A stretch of 64,000 nucleotides of DNA from Diadema setosum (lineage: Eukaryota; Echinodermata; Echinoidea; Diadematoida; Diadematidae): positions 33,405,041 through 33,469,040 of the forward strand of contig CM067069.1 in NCBI GenBank assembly GCA_033980235.1. Reading direction: 5' to 3'. Below are positions 23,001-34,351 of the stretch, one piece after another. A program made the translations under genes and the position numbers. The notes beneath the pieces are model-generated. The model had not been told where the DNA came from. It did not search any database and saw only the letters and a program-made list of their open reading frames with translations. Position 1 is the first letter of the stretch. Each line of letters starts with the position of its first letter.

Positions 23001-24014
23001 GGCAACCAGCCTTAATTCTTACCAAAAATACCTGAATAACCCTTGATGATGCCCAGTAAGTCACATGGAGGGTCATCAGTCGAAGAGTCAATCCTGATTA
23101 AATGGATTTTTATGTGATGTCAGTCCACTTGGCCTGGTAATGTGAATGGTGGTTATGGCCATGGCATGGGCATGCATGCAGTCTGGATTAAAATTAAATC
23201 TGATTGGTTACTTTATGCCTAGGAGAGCACCTGTTTCAAGTGTCTAAGAATTTACTTGAGTATTAGATCTAATTTCTACCGTCATTCTATGAAAGGGGTA
23301 AAATGAAGAAAAAAAAAAGAGGAATAAAAAAGAGGCCTTCTTCCTGCTTCTCCCTTCAATTCCAACTAACAGTTAACGACGTTACACGGAGTGACCGGCC
23401 GGCCGCTCAGGCGGCCGCTCTCTCTGCCGCCCCGCTGTGCGGTGCGAGCGTAGGGCTGCTCTGCGAACTGCGAGTGAGAGCGGGCTGACGCGTACCACGT
23501 ATAACTGCTGGTGGTGGGGAGACCGAGCGGTACGCCATTACGGTAATACGCCAAGCATGAAAGCATGTGCACAAATATCAAAAATTTCATCAAACATGCG
23601 CAAAATTATATTTCCTCGAAGGAGAAATTTGTTTTAGGCATCCAAATACACCTTCATGTGAGATAAATATGACAGTTTAACGGAGATTTACGGACAAATC
23701 GACAGATAAAACTTACTGGGCCGAGTTGTCCCACCTCGCAGAAATGAACGTGTGCCTATGGGGATCGCGAACGACGAGAAAAACGTCTGAAATTTCGCTT
23801 TTACGTCGTTATACTCCCCCAAAATTGGCAAACATTCTTTAAAGACACCACTGAACACAATTCCATAAAAATTACGGTTAGAAAAGACGACATAAAGACA
23901 AAATAAACTCAAACACGGACAAGCGCTCACGATCACTATCGATACCAGCGGGTGGGACAACTCGGCCCACCCTCGACGGGTGGGACGAGATGTCCCGTGG
24001 GCCGAGTTAGCCCG

Positions 24015-25110
24015 ACCCCACGTAGGATTAACAGCGTCTGGTCGGGCTACAGTAACAGAACATGTTTAATCGCAAGCATTAATTCTAACGAGTGGGACTG
24101 AGAACAATTTTTACCTGTTTTTGCTCATTTTAGGATTGAAAAACGTCGTCGTACGTTCTGGTGATAAATGGTTCTTGGCTATATAGACTTTGATTCCATT
24201 TTCCTCGATAATCTTGAGCTCACTGGATTTGATTTGGCTGTTCATCGTCACGAAGACCTGTTGTCCAGTCCAGACTACTCAGCAGACGGTTTTCGGACGG
24301 TAGGCCTCGTTGTACAAAGATTGTACTGTCTTATCAACTCTCTCGATTTTACACATAGAGCTCTATTATACGTAAATACAGCTCTATGATTTTACATGGC
24401 CGCTGGTGAAACGCAAGCAGAGCGGGTTGACTGCCGCCCTCTAGCGTTCAGCGGGGATAATCGAACCTGGGTCAGAAGCACTGAAATCGCAGTGGTCAGA
24501 AGACGTCTGGCTTCTTCTTTTTCCAAGTTAGGGAATCCCTGTTGCAGAGTATTGTCACACCTAGGCTTGTGTCAACCTAGGAATTTTTTAATTGTAGGCC
24601 TTTTCAGCGCTCTTACTTTCAAATTATTACTTTTTTATGTGAATGAAAGTATACATTTCTGGAGTGAAAACTAGTCAAGGAATCCACTGCTATATCATAA
24701 TTTTCTCTAAAAATATGAGGGTATTTTTTTCTCCTTAAGAAATTGGCAAGAGTTTTTGTCAACTTCACATGTTCGCTGAAATGTTAGATTTTGTAGTAAT
24801 TCTATAACCTCGCTTGAAAATCATGTTACAATTCTTGTAAAGCTTATTATATTTTGAATTTAAGCATTTAAAAAAGGTTTGAAAACATTATTTTTACGGG
24901 TACCTATTGTAGGTTAAAATTTCCTATTTGATGACATAAGTTTCTTTGACACAATACAAGTTTACTTTTTTTTTATTTTACTTATGTTTAGGAACAAAAT
25001 AAACAGACCTTTAGCATCTAATAATATCACAGCTTATCATCATGACTATAACTTACGTTTCTATGACATTTCTCAAGATATAGTTTCTATAATTTACTCA
25101 GCGGTTTATT
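24015..25110. other. Unassigned spacer
   Basis: No convincing gene. The frames at 24168-24674 lack known motifs. A small hairpin, TAGAGCT...AGCTCTA, lies near 24356-24386. A tandem CACCTAGG/CAACCTAGG pair lies near 24558-24582. Confidence 0.35.
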
Positions 25111-25118
25111 CAGTTTTT

Positions 25119-25400
25119 GATTTGATTTGATTTGATTTATTTATTCTCTGTATGCCATTTTTTTTTCAAATACATCAATTTTCTGCAATTTCATTAACAA
25201 AGTACAAAATACCGGTAGTATACTTTATACAATTTTCATCATTTTCATCAATTATGCAATACATCTGTAGTATACTTACATGAGTAACATGTTTATAATT
25301 TGCATACAGAACGATTGCCAATCGTTCAATCAAAAATTCTCTAGAGAGCTTTTACAACTTTCCCGGATCATTCAGGCTAAACATGCACAACAGAAACTGT
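25119..25400 (-). mobile_element. LINE 3' terminus (minus strand)
   Basis: Read on the minus strand, the stretch ends ...AATAAATAAATC followed by AAATC repeats (plus-strand GATTT repeats at 25119-25141). This is the kind of short tandem tail that CR1/L2-like LINEs carry. No coding part is recognisable upstream, so this is a severely truncated copy. Confidence 0.4.
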
Positions 25401-25589
25401 TATTCAACAATGCATACAGAACAGAGATGGCTGAGATATAAACTGGAGTTCTGCTTATTTGGATTTTCATGATTGAAACAACCACAATGAAATTATGGCA
25501 ATTAATATTAATTCAGAGTTATAGATTAGGTTCTTTATTCAACTGAATACCTGACAATTGAATTAGAGTGAATTATTTGACAACTAAGC

Positions 25590-26160
25590 ACCGGCGTAGC
25601 CAGGGGGATGGGGCAGTCACCCCGCTTTCCCACCCCCACCCCACCCCCCACCCCCAAGATTTGGACCGGGGATTTGGAATGCGGGGGGGGGGGGGGTGAA
25701 AAATTGCGTGTATACTGTACGCATGTGCATGATGCCGCTAGCTTTCGGCCTTTTTTTAAGATGAGAATTTTTTCAATATTTAGTTCAAAGTGTGCACCAG
25801 ATCGTTAAATTCAATTCTAAAATAGCAAAAATCTTCCCCACCTGGGAGGGGGCATCTCCCTGCCACCCCCCCCCCCCCCCTCCTCACTTCGGTCCTTTTC
25901 CTTGCACATTTAGATTGACAGATTAAAAAATGTTTCATTTAAGTTTGCATCAGATCCATGACTTCGAATCTCTTCAGAATGTAAAAGTTCTCTAATCCTC
26001 GTTTAATTTATCTTTCCCCCGCTTGGTCGCTGTCCGTTCTATCCATTGATTTAGACTCTATGAGCATTTTGGGGATTGACAATTATTTTCCGAATGATTC
26101 CACAAACGTGCGCACATTCTATGTCAATCGTAAACTACAAACGTTTCGTTAGGGAGGGGG
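25590..26160. repeat. G/C-run-rich repeat with two diverged subunits
   Basis: Starts CCGGCGTAGCCAGGGGGATG, a style of repeat end with G and C homopolymers (near 25683 and 25867). Two sub-blocks share an order of words, such as GTGCACCAGATCGTTAAATT and TTGCATCAGATCCATGACTT. Family unknown. Confidence 0.35.
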
Positions 26161-26212
26161 CTACCCTTTAATTCCCACACCGCCTCTCTTCCCTTGACAA
26201 CTTCCATGTATC

Positions 26213-26560
26213 AATTCGATTCAATTTAATTAATTTATTTTCATTTTTCTTTCTCCAACAAAGCATAACACAAGATAAATCAGGAATTACTTCATAAACA
26301 CAAACATTTGCCTTTGCAATAGATAAATAATACCGATAAACATAAGAGCGTTTACTGGCAAAAAAAAAATAATAATACAAAGTCATAAAACTCATAAAAC
26401 TTATGAATTATTTATTTACAAAAACTTGTCACAAATAAGATATACGACAGGACGGGACAAAACAGGAGAAGCACAACAACATGACACAACTTGCCAGAAG
26501 AGGTGAAAAGTATGGAAGGAAAGAAAGAAAAAGAGAGAATGGGAGAATGACAGAATGCCT
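26213..26560 (-). mobile_element. LINE 3' UTR fragment (minus strand)
   Basis: On the minus strand the segment ends AAAATGAAAATAAATTAATT, then a diverged TTGAA-type tail near 26213-26235. It resembles the end of the full LINE whose tail starts at 26580 and is likely another truncated member of the same group. Confidence 0.4.
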
Positions 26561-26579
26561 ACACGCTTAACAAGGGAAA

Positions 26580-27276
26580 TTCAATTCAATTCAATTCATT
26601 TTATTTTCATACTTCTCATTTGTGAACATTACAACAGAAACCAGACAAGTTCTTTTACCTTGTGAACTATGTGCAGAAAACAAACAATATACATGGTGAT
26701 AACACAGTAATTACATGTAATGATAACTGGTCAAAATCGAAATCGAAATGGGGTTGATCAAAGAGAAGTATGACGGGACCTACATGAAAGCTAGCTTGTT
26801 TGGCTGTAAGCCCCGAGTAATCAGTGTTAGTGAAAAAGAAACGGAGAACGGATAGAAGATAAGACCAGAATGATGATGTAAGGTTGCCAAATTTTATGTA
26901 ATAAAAAGAAGAAGAAAAAGAAGAAGAAAAACAAACAAACTATACATTAATATGAACTTACTGTGACCGAGCCATCATTATTATACAGCCTACTTTGGTA
27001 TAAACTATTGTTGCATTAAAACTTTCACCAGGATATGATCAGTAAGACACAAAAAGTAACATATACAACTATTAAGCCATTTGGTGCCTGCCGTCAAGCT
27101 CTGCATAGAAGGTTAGAGAGGAGTAGAGGGAAAGAGGAAGAGAGGGAAACGAAGTAGAATGTGGAATTGCTAATGATGAATTCAGAGAGCCCGATGGCAA
27201 GACCCTAAATGGAATCTGCAACGTGTTGACAAAATGTTTGATTGGACAATAACATACCACAGTATTACATAAGACA
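26580..27276 (-). mobile_element. 3' UTR and tail of the intact CR1/L2-like LINE
   Basis: Follows the ORF2 stop on the minus strand and ends AAAATAAAATGAATTGAATT with further TTGAA units (plus strand 26580-26600). An AATAAA-type signal directly before the short tandem tail is the usual end of L2/CR1-group elements. It contains no long frame. Confidence 0.7.
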
Positions 27277-30200
27277 TTAGGACTGTTCAGTGTCTGCAAA
27301 ATATGCACTCAATAAAAACTCTTTTAATTTACGTTTAAAGGAATATAAAGACGAGCAGCTTGTTATTTCGGGGGAGAGGTCATTCCAGTATCTAGGGCCC
27401 GTATACATTATCGTTTTTTTAGCGAAAATTGTTCGAGTACGTGGAAGGTGAAATGCGTCACTTTGGCGGGTAGGATAATTATGAATCAAATAGTTTTTTC
27501 TGAACATGCTAGTAAAAACATCCGGTAACTCGTTGGCAGAAAATTTGTACATGAATATGCCGACGTTGTAACTGAACAGATCTGATATTTTCAGTATTTT
27601 ATTTTTCAAAAATAAATCATTCGTGTGGGACAAATATCCGACATGGTTGATATTTCTGATGGCACGTTTTTGAATACGGAACAGTATGTCAAGAAGATTT
27701 CTAGTTGCATTCCCCCACACAAGAATACCATAATTAAGGTACGGAGTAATCAAAGTAGAATAAAGATTAAGCAGAATTTGACTTGGAAAAACACTCTTAA
27801 GTTTATTAAGAACACCCGTATTTTTAGAAAGAATATTACTTAAATAACTAACGTGGGATTTCCAAGATAAATCACTATCAATAAAAAGCCCTAAAAATTT
27901 TATACTATTGACTTGATTTAATTCAGTTTCATTAAACTTAATATGAAAAGGAAGGGTTTTAAGACTATTGCTAAAAAGCATACAATGAGTTTTATCAATA
28001 TTAAGTGACAATTTGTTGGCGTATATCCAAGATTGCACAGATTTAAGTTCTTTATTGACTGTGTTAACAAGAGTATAAGGATCTCTGTGTGTAAAAAACA
28101 GATTGGAGTCGTCAGCAAAACATATAAAGGAAAGAATTGGCGAGGAACTAGGAAGATCGTTAATGTACAAAATGAACAATAGTGGGCCAAGTAAGGAGCC
28201 CTGTGGAACACCACATGAAATTAACTTTAACTGAGAATCACGGCCATTTATACTCACAAATTGTTTTCTGTTTGATAAATAATCTCGAAACCAGTCCAAA
28301 GCCTTCCCACGTATACCATAATGTCGTAACTTGTAAATCAAAATATCGTGGTCAATTGTGTCGAAGGCCTTCGAAAAATCAAGAAAAACTCCAATAGTGT
28401 GGGAGACATCATCTATAGCATGAGCAACTTTATGGATAAAAGTGAGTAAGGCATGGGTCGTACTGTGGTTTTCCCTAAAACCAAACTGGGAGTTACAAAA
28501 AACTTCACACTTTTCGAGAAATTTGTGTGTGCGCGTATATACCAACCTTTCAAGAAGTTTTGAAAATGAAGTTAACAAAGATATAGGGCGATAATTTGTC
28601 ACAGATTCTTTTTGTCCTTTTTTAAAAATTGGTACTACTTTAGCTATTTTCATTTTTTGTGGAACTATGCCAGTAGATAACGATAAATTAAAAATGTGTG
28701 TTAATGGTATAACTATTTCATTAATGATGTTTTTAAGGAGAAAATTGGTGATTCCATCACATCCAGAGCTTTTCTTAGTGTTCAAGTTTTGCACGATATC
28801 TTTGATTTCTTCTTCAATGACAGGTTCAAAAAAAAGAGACTGCTGATTCTGGTCTTTTAGAAAGTAATAAAAATCAGTATTTGAATGCGGAATACTGCTG
28901 GCAAGATTAGGTCCTATGCTTACAAAGTATTCATTGAATACTTCTGCCACATCAGCTTCATCTTCAATGTACTTATCATTATTAATAATATGCCTAGGTG
29001 GTTCGGTGTTATTTTTAGTGTTCAGCGCTTCATTTATCACTTTCCACGTACTCTTGATGTCATTTTTATGCTTGATGAATTGCTTTGAAAAATACATTCG
29101 TTTGGCTAAACGTATGGATGATGTAAGAATGTTGCGATAATGCACATACCGAGACCGAGTTCGACTGTTAGGATCACTTCGGTATTTGTAAAAAAGAGCA
29201 TTTTTACGGTTAATAGACCTCAGGAGAGATTTCGTAATCCATGGTTTCTTTGGAACCTTTTTACGGTTTGAACGAGTAAATGGCTTAACGGGTATAATGG
29301 AATTGAATGCGGATGATAATATTTGTGAAAAGTGTTCAAAAGCTAAATTTGCATCGCTTTGGTTATTAACAATTGACCAATTAACGGATCCTAGTCTCTC
29401 CCTAAGTCTATTAAGATTAGTTTCTGACATTTCTCGAAAACCAGAATTGGGCGAATAAAAGGAGGCATTACTTATGTTAACATTGGGCAGAACAGCGAAA
29501 ATCGGAAAATGATCGGATACATCAGACACTATTACACCAAACATGATATTGGAAAGAGAACTATTAACAAAGATGTTGTCAATTAGAGTTGCTGTGACAT
29601 CTGAAATTCGAGTGGGCTTCTTTATAAGAGGTGAAAAGGACTCGGATAACATCACATTGAGGAAATCTTGGCATGCGGAGTTGGTATGACAGTCTAAAAG
29701 GTTGAAATTTAAGTCACCCATGATAAAACAACTTTTATTCTCCAAATATTTATCAGCTAAAAGTACGGATAAAGATTCAATAAATTCAGTGGGGCTTGTA
29801 TTTGGAGGTCTGTATATTTCACCGACAACAATACTTTTTCTATTTGGAACCCTAATTTCAATGAAAATACTCTCAATAACTTCAGACATTAAACTGAATT
29901 CGTCTAAGAGTTCATAATTCAAATTCTGAGTGACGTAAAGCCCAACTCCGCCGCCTTTTTTACCTGCCCTGTTTTTTGTCAAAAGTGTGAAGCCATCAAT
30001 GGTAAATAGCGAAGAAGGTGATGTTTCATTTAACCAGGTTTCACTGATTCCGATAACCTGACTATCAAATTTAACTTGATTCACGAACATATTGAATTGA
30101 TCAAAGTTTTTGTTTATACTCCTTATGTTAAAGTGCGAAATAAAAAATTGGTTTGGATTAGAATGGGATAATGAAATTATGTCGTCTTCAGTGTGGTATT

Positions 30201-30408
30201 CTGTGGGTGGTATTTGAGGACTGGTGTCGTTTACATCAGAATCAAGTATCAGTTCGTGAGCTTGTGAGTTCAAAAAACTAATTATATCAGGGCTATTACC
30301 CTCTTCGCTATTTGTGGCATGCACGGGTACATCCTCTTTGTCTTGTGCATAAGCAGACATAACAACAATTCCATTATTCATATCATTCACACTATTTGAC
30401 TCAGCCAT
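27277..30408 (-). CDS. Intact LINE ORF2: AP endonuclease plus reverse transcriptase
   Basis: A 1043-residue uninterrupted frame that nicks DNA and copies its RNA by target-primed reverse transcription. Endonuclease signatures appear in order: FNIRS (93-97), ETW (123-125), YRPPN (199-203), GDLNFN (231-236), DNIF (277-280) and SDH (298-300). RT follows: KVVPIFKKG (590-598), NYRPISLL (605-612), QFGFRENHSTTHALL, FLDFSKAFD (675-683), GVPQGSLLGP (733-742), catalytic FADD (764-767), LSLNIDKT and IKFLG. The C-terminus includes RYWNDLSPEI and FKRKLKEFLL. No RNase H. This layout is typical of the CR1/L2/Daphne group. The start ATGGCTGAG overlaps the stop of an upstream frame by 8 bases. No missing catalytic residue was seen, so the copy may be competent or very young. 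A broken relative lies at 61166-64000. Confidence 0.95.
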   Translation of the reverse strand: MAESNSVNDMNNGIVVMSAYAQDKEDVPVHATNSEEGNSPDIISFLNSQAHELILDSDVNDTSPQIPPTEYHTEDDIISLSHSNPNQFFISHFNIRSINKNFDQFNMFVNQVKFDSQVIGISETWLNETSPSSLFTIDGFTLLTKNRAGKKGGGVGLYVTQNLNYELLDEFSLMSEVIESIFIEIRVPNRKSIVVGEIYRPPNTSPTEFIESLSVLLADKYLENKSCFIMGDLNFNLLDCHTNSACQDFLNVMLSESFSPLIKKPTRISDVTATLIDNIFVNSSLSNIMFGVIVSDVSDHFPIFAVLPNVNISNASFYSPNSGFREMSETNLNRLRERLGSVNWSIVNNQSDANLAFEHFSQILSSAFNSIIPVKPFTRSNRKKVPKKPWITKSLLRSINRKNALFYKYRSDPNSRTRSRYVHYRNILTSSIRLAKRMYFSKQFIKHKNDIKSTWKVINEALNTKNNTEPPRHIINNDKYIEDEADVAEVFNEYFVSIGPNLASSIPHSNTDFYYFLKDQNQQSLFFEPVIEEEIKDIVQNLNTKKSSGCDGITNFLLKNIINEIVIPLTHIFNLSLSTGIVPQKMKIAKVVPIFKKGQKESVTNYRPISLLTSFSKLLERLVYTRTHKFLEKCEVFCNSQFGFRENHSTTHALLTFIHKVAHAIDDVSHTIGVFLDFSKAFDTIDHDILIYKLRHYGIRGKALDWFRDYLSNRKQFVSINGRDSQLKLISCGVPQGSLLGPLLFILYINDLPSSSPILSFICFADDSNLFFTHRDPYTLVNTVNKELKSVQSWIYANKLSLNIDKTHCMLFSNSLKTLPFHIKFNETELNQVNSIKFLGLFIDSDLSWKSHVSYLSNILSKNTGVLNKLKSVFPSQILLNLYSTLITPYLNYGILVWGNATRNLLDILFRIQKRAIRNINHVGYLSHTNDLFLKNKILKISDLFSYNVGIFMYKFSANELPDVFTSMFRKNYLIHNYPTRQSDAFHLPRTRTIFAKKTIMYTGPRYWNDLSPEITSCSSLYSFKRKLKEFLLSAYFADTEQS

Positions 30409-31330
30409 TGTGAAAAAGTTTCAGAACAGTGGGTATTACATAAACTTGTTGACACAAAACTCTGCTTTTGAACTTGTTTGCTGCTTGCTGATTAGAGAGA
30501 AGACGACATTCACCTGGCTGAGTTATATAAGATGCTTGAGTAGCTGGCAAAGGAATTTCTGTAAACAAAACATGAGCAAGCATTATGCGTAAACCAAGCT
30601 TGAAGTACGAGTTCGATTTTTGTCTTGAGGTAGGGATTTCACGGGATGATTTACAAAGAAAAATACCTGTGTTTGTCAGTACAAGCAGCAAGAAAACTGT
30701 ATAAAAAGCAGGGAGAGACACTGGAATGACTATTTTCCCCTTTGAAGAAATGTGACACATTTGAGTAGCTACGTACGTACAGACATTGACAGCAAAAATG
30801 TCGGTTGTACGGTCACAACCAGAAAATGAGAAACACTTGAAACATGTTAACAGCTTGTGTTCACTGGGTGTGGAATAATGACAGGGGGTGTGAATTTGGC
30901 TACTGGAGTATCTGCATACCAGAAAAAGAAGGGACAAGTTCATGTGGTCACAAATAAGAATTGTGTCGATACATTTCGTGCTATTATCATAGGCATTTAA
31001 AGGTGCACGCTTGGCACACATATAAAAGAAATTGAAAATCTTTGTGGAGCTTACGTTTGGCATTTCAACATAGATACACCTTCTATAAAAAACAGAAGGA
31101 ATAAATGACGTTGAACATAATGTGCATAGATCAAAACTTACTATATCAAACAAGGTAAATGCAACTGTCTCAACCTCTGAGAACAGAAGCAGGAATACCA
31201 TTAACACGAGAACGGAATTATACATTTCTTTAACCGATTCCAATAGAGACAATTTGTGGTCACCCCTCCCTCCTATACATGTAAACAGAATGACGAGCAG
31301 AGGTGACATTTTCTTTTTTCCTCTTGTCAA
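30401..31330 (-). CDS. Unexplained 309-codon frame overlapping LINE ORF2 start
   Basis: Stays open for 930 bases in a different frame and stops at the TGA inside ATGGCTGA, the first codons of ORF2. The peptide has hydrophobic stretches (PLLVILFTCIGG, VLVLMVFLLLFSEVE, FYTVFLLLVLTNTGIFL) and about 18 cysteines, but no domain I know and no resemblance to LINE ORF1 RNA-binding proteins. Overlap of stop and start suits termination-reinitiation, known for some non-LTR elements. It could instead be an untranslated leader that is open by chance; that length of chance frame would be unusual in AT-rich DNA. Confidence 0.35.
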   Translation of the reverse strand: MTRGKKKMSPLLVILFTCIGGRGDHKLSLLESVKEMYNSVLVLMVFLLLFSEVETVAFTLFDIVSFDLCTLCSTSFIPSVFYRRCIYVEMPNVSSTKIFNFFYMCAKRAPLNAYDNSTKCIDTILICDHMNLSLLFLVCRYSSSQIHTPCHYSTPSEHKLLTCFKCFSFSGCDRTTDIFAVNVCTYVATQMCHISSKGKIVIPVSLPAFYTVFLLLVLTNTGIFLCKSSREIPTSRQKSNSYFKLGLRIMLAHVLFTEIPLPATQASYITQPGECRLLSNQQAANKFKSRVLCQQVYVIPTVLKLFHNG

Positions 31331-32383
31331 CCCTTTTCTATTGTAAACAAGGAAAAAAGTATCATTATGATACAGATTCTAAATTACATATTAGTGGTAC
31401 AATGTACCCAATGTCATTACTTTTTGGTTGCTGTTGGGGAAAAAAACAACAACAGCAATAAAGTTGGAGGTAATGTATTAAAATCATTCACATTGGGTTT
31501 AATATAATCTGCAGTTGGATGCAACAAGATTCATGTCAAGCCATTTACGTACATACCAATGCACAATCCGTGAAATTGTGTAGAAAAACAAATATTACAT
31601 TATTTCACAGCATTAGGCGAGTCGTTGAACATAATTTGATAAGGGTAAAATAAATGACAATTATCCGGTTACAACGACTGCCTTGGTAATAAGATCACAG
31701 GCTGCAGCATAAAACACACTGCATTGCAAGTATTGTTGCAAACTGATTGTAATGGTGTGGCTACGTATTTCGAACTGAGTATGATTAAGGTGTGAGATAC
31801 GAATTACCTGCGAGACCTATTAAGGACGACGTTCGTTCGTGTCAAAATCAATTAAAATTACACATTTCAGATGGACTTTGATAATGTGAAACGATTTTAC
31901 TGGGAAGCATACTATGGACGACGTCCGTTCATGTCCAAACCAGTTGTGAATTACAAATTAAATATGGTTAACAAGCTGGTTGGAAAACGTACTGTAGACG
32001 GTGTTCGTACATAACAAAATCGACTAGTTTGGTATACACAACATTTAAATACAGAGTCACAGGTTGCATCAGCACCTTTCAGATCAAGTTCATTCTTCTC
32101 GCAAAAGTGATAACAATGTAAATCAGTATCAAAGTTCAGTTGTGTAGTAAATGAGGTTTAGAAGGGCATGTACATTTTATGTGGACTTCTTCGAGATAAA
32201 TGTGGAATGGTGGACTAACCAGATAAGTTGCGCTAAGAGTTTGCGATAGGGGATTCGTCGCTTACCGTAAACGCTGTAGTTTTGTGCTGATAAATCCTTG
32301 GGTCACATGGTGATGTTTAGAGGGAAAAAAGCAGAAAACTAACGAACGCAGTAAATGACTTAGCCGAAGATTGGAATGAAGAT
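31331..32383 (-). repeat. Spacer between ORF1-like and ORF2 frames, with ~85-95-bp repeats
   Basis: No frame of note. Near 31830-32040 three diverged copies of a unit containing GACGACGTTCGTTCGTGTC are visible (about 31825, 31915 and 31995). This may be a 5'-UTR-type repeat of the LINE. Confidence 0.4.
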
Positions 32384-33256
32384 TTAATCTTTGTATTGGT
32401 TCCACACTGCTGTGCCTCTTTCCTTCCAGTAGAGCAGCACTCTGGTACCAGCCACTGATATTTTGGTGGAAACATTTCTTTCCTTCCTCATGTTGTACGC
32501 GATTTTCGCGAGGGAACTTCTCGTAGCTTTAAGGGCGGGTGGGAGATCCGTGCGAACGGTTATTCTGCGGGTTTCCTGCGGGTCAGTGGCGGCTGAGGCG
32601 TTGGCTGACCGTGGCTGGCGCTGGCGTTGGCGCTCATCAAACGCAGCGAGGACTTTATTTCTGTCCTTCATGTAGACAAATTTTGCGATGATGGCGCGAG
32701 GGGCTGGGGCTTGGGGAGAGCCCTCGTTGTGTTGGGTGGGTGCATTGCGTCGGGGAAGTCGATGCGCATTGACCAGGGCGATGGTGGCGGCTTCGTCGTG
32801 GCTCAACCCTAGGTAGACAAAGGTATCTCTAAGCAGATTCTCCACGTTTTCGTCGGGGGTTTCCTTTATTCCGTAGAACAGTAGGTTCATGCGACGACAG
32901 TAGATTTCCATCAATGTCAAACTGTCATGAAGCCTAGAGATTTCTTCCGCCGTTTTTTTCTCTACCTCTGGAAGCCTTTTTTTCTCAAGTTCGTCGAGCC
33001 TGGCGGAGTTCATTGATGTAGTATCTTCCAGTTCAGAAAGTTTTTTATTAATAGTGCCAATCTCCTGTGAGAGTGCATCAAGCTTAGCACACACAGTTGA
33101 TGATGAGCTAGTTATGCTTCGCTGAATGTCTGCTAGCGTTGGCTCGGTAGGTTCGGCATTACCGCTATCTTGGGGTCGCTGGCTCGCCTCTCCCCGGGCA
33201 TGTTGGGTAGTGGGCACTCTATCCTTGCTGGTTTGTCGCGTAGTGCGGCTCGCCAT
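32384..33256 (-). CDS. LINE ORF1-type protein: coiled coil plus RRM
   Basis: 290 residues. The N-terminus is polar (MASRTTRQTSKDRVPTT). Residues about 50-115 form a heptad-rich coiled coil (LDALSQEIGTINKKLSELED, LDELEKKRLPEVEKKTAEEI). Then comes an RRM-like core starting CRRMNLLFYGIKETPDENVE with a second strand AIIAKFVYMKDRNKVLAAF, and a basic C-terminal domain (RITVRTDLPPALKATRSSLA). This is the L1-ORF1/transposase-22 style RNA-binding partner of LINE ORF2s. It lies 2 kb upstream of the intact ORF2 on the same strand and could be its ORF1. Against this, its codons are much more GC- and CpG-rich than those of ORF2, so it may be from another LINE. The start is the first ATG after an in-frame stop. 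Confidence 0.75.
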   Translation of the reverse strand: MASRTTRQTSKDRVPTTQHARGEASQRPQDSGNAEPTEPTLADIQRSITSSSSTVCAKLDALSQEIGTINKKLSELEDTTSMNSARLDELEKKRLPEVEKKTAEEISRLHDSLTLMEIYCRRMNLLFYGIKETPDENVENLLRDTFVYLGLSHDEAATIALVNAHRLPRRNAPTQHNEGSPQAPAPRAIIAKFVYMKDRNKVLAAFDERQRQRQPRSANASAATDPQETRRITVRTDLPPALKATRSSLAKIAYNMRKERNVSTKISVAGTRVLLYWKERGTAVWNQYKD

Positions 33257-33589
33257 TTTCGCAATACAGCACCTTGAGAACGATGAAACTGTTCAAATTT
33301 GGGAATTTTCAGCTTTCCTTGGAAACTTCGTGTCAACGAGAGTCAACAGTTTTTGATAGACTATCAAAATGAGAAAAACATAGGGTTAAGCGGTACAGCT
33401 TCGTCAGGGATTTGGGTAAGAAGAAATGGGGCGGTGGCCACTATCGGAGAGAGTTAGCGATCCACGTCCGTCTCCATCGGTGTCTTGGAAATGGAACAGG
33501 GGATGATTGAAAATGTGCTTCATAGAGTTGGTGCTGCATGCAGCTCCTGTGCAAGGATTGTGATGGCTACTTCATTACGTAATAATGAA

Positions 33590-33815
33590 TTCAGTGATTG
33601 AATGATTGGTGGATGGATGATGAACCTTTATGAGGTTGACAAAACCTATAGCTAATGAAAAAAAAAGCACATCAGAGAGGATTTAAAAGAAAAAAAAATC
33701 AACTTGCGCTTAAAAAGAATACAAAAATGGTGAATATTTTAATTTCACAGCTTAGTGAGTTCCAAAATCTCAGGAGGGGTAAATGAAACTCATTAGATTG
33801 TCTTATATATAGTAT
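33590..33815 (-). pseudogene. LINE RT C-terminal fragment and 3' end
   Basis: Minus-strand frames give NEFHLPLLRFWNSLSCEIK, then in a shifted frame SPFLYSF and FKRKLIFF. This is the conserved C-terminal motif of CR1/L2-like RTs (compare RYWNDLSPEI...FKRKLKEFLL in the intact copy). The piece is bounded on its 5' side by the TA/TG microsatellite at 33818. Confidence 0.6.
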
Positions 33816-33817
33816 GT

Positions 33818-34340
<523 letters not shown>

Positions 34341-34351
34341 CACGCAAACAG

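Larger units (their letters stand above)
16377..24014. mobile_element. Element B: 7.6-kb element with ~1-kb inverted arms
   Basis: The ends read CGGGCTAACTCGGCCCACGG and the exact inverted form at 24014. The arms 16377-17390 and 23001-24014 match in reverse complement with few differences, apart from two micro-insertions in the left arm and small indels. The outer ~60 bp repeat the words GGGCCGAGTTGTCCCACC and GGGACAACTCG; a further copy lies near 16655-16672. No clear target duplication is visible next to the ends. The interior has no recognisable transposase, so the element is either non-autonomous or of a kind I do not know. Large inverted duplication is the alternative, but sharp ends and terminal words favour a mobile element. 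Confidence 0.75.

Noticed and set aside
30410..30592. Plus-strand frames across the intact LINE (27625-31346)
   Set aside because: They are antisense shadows of the minus-strand LINE frames.
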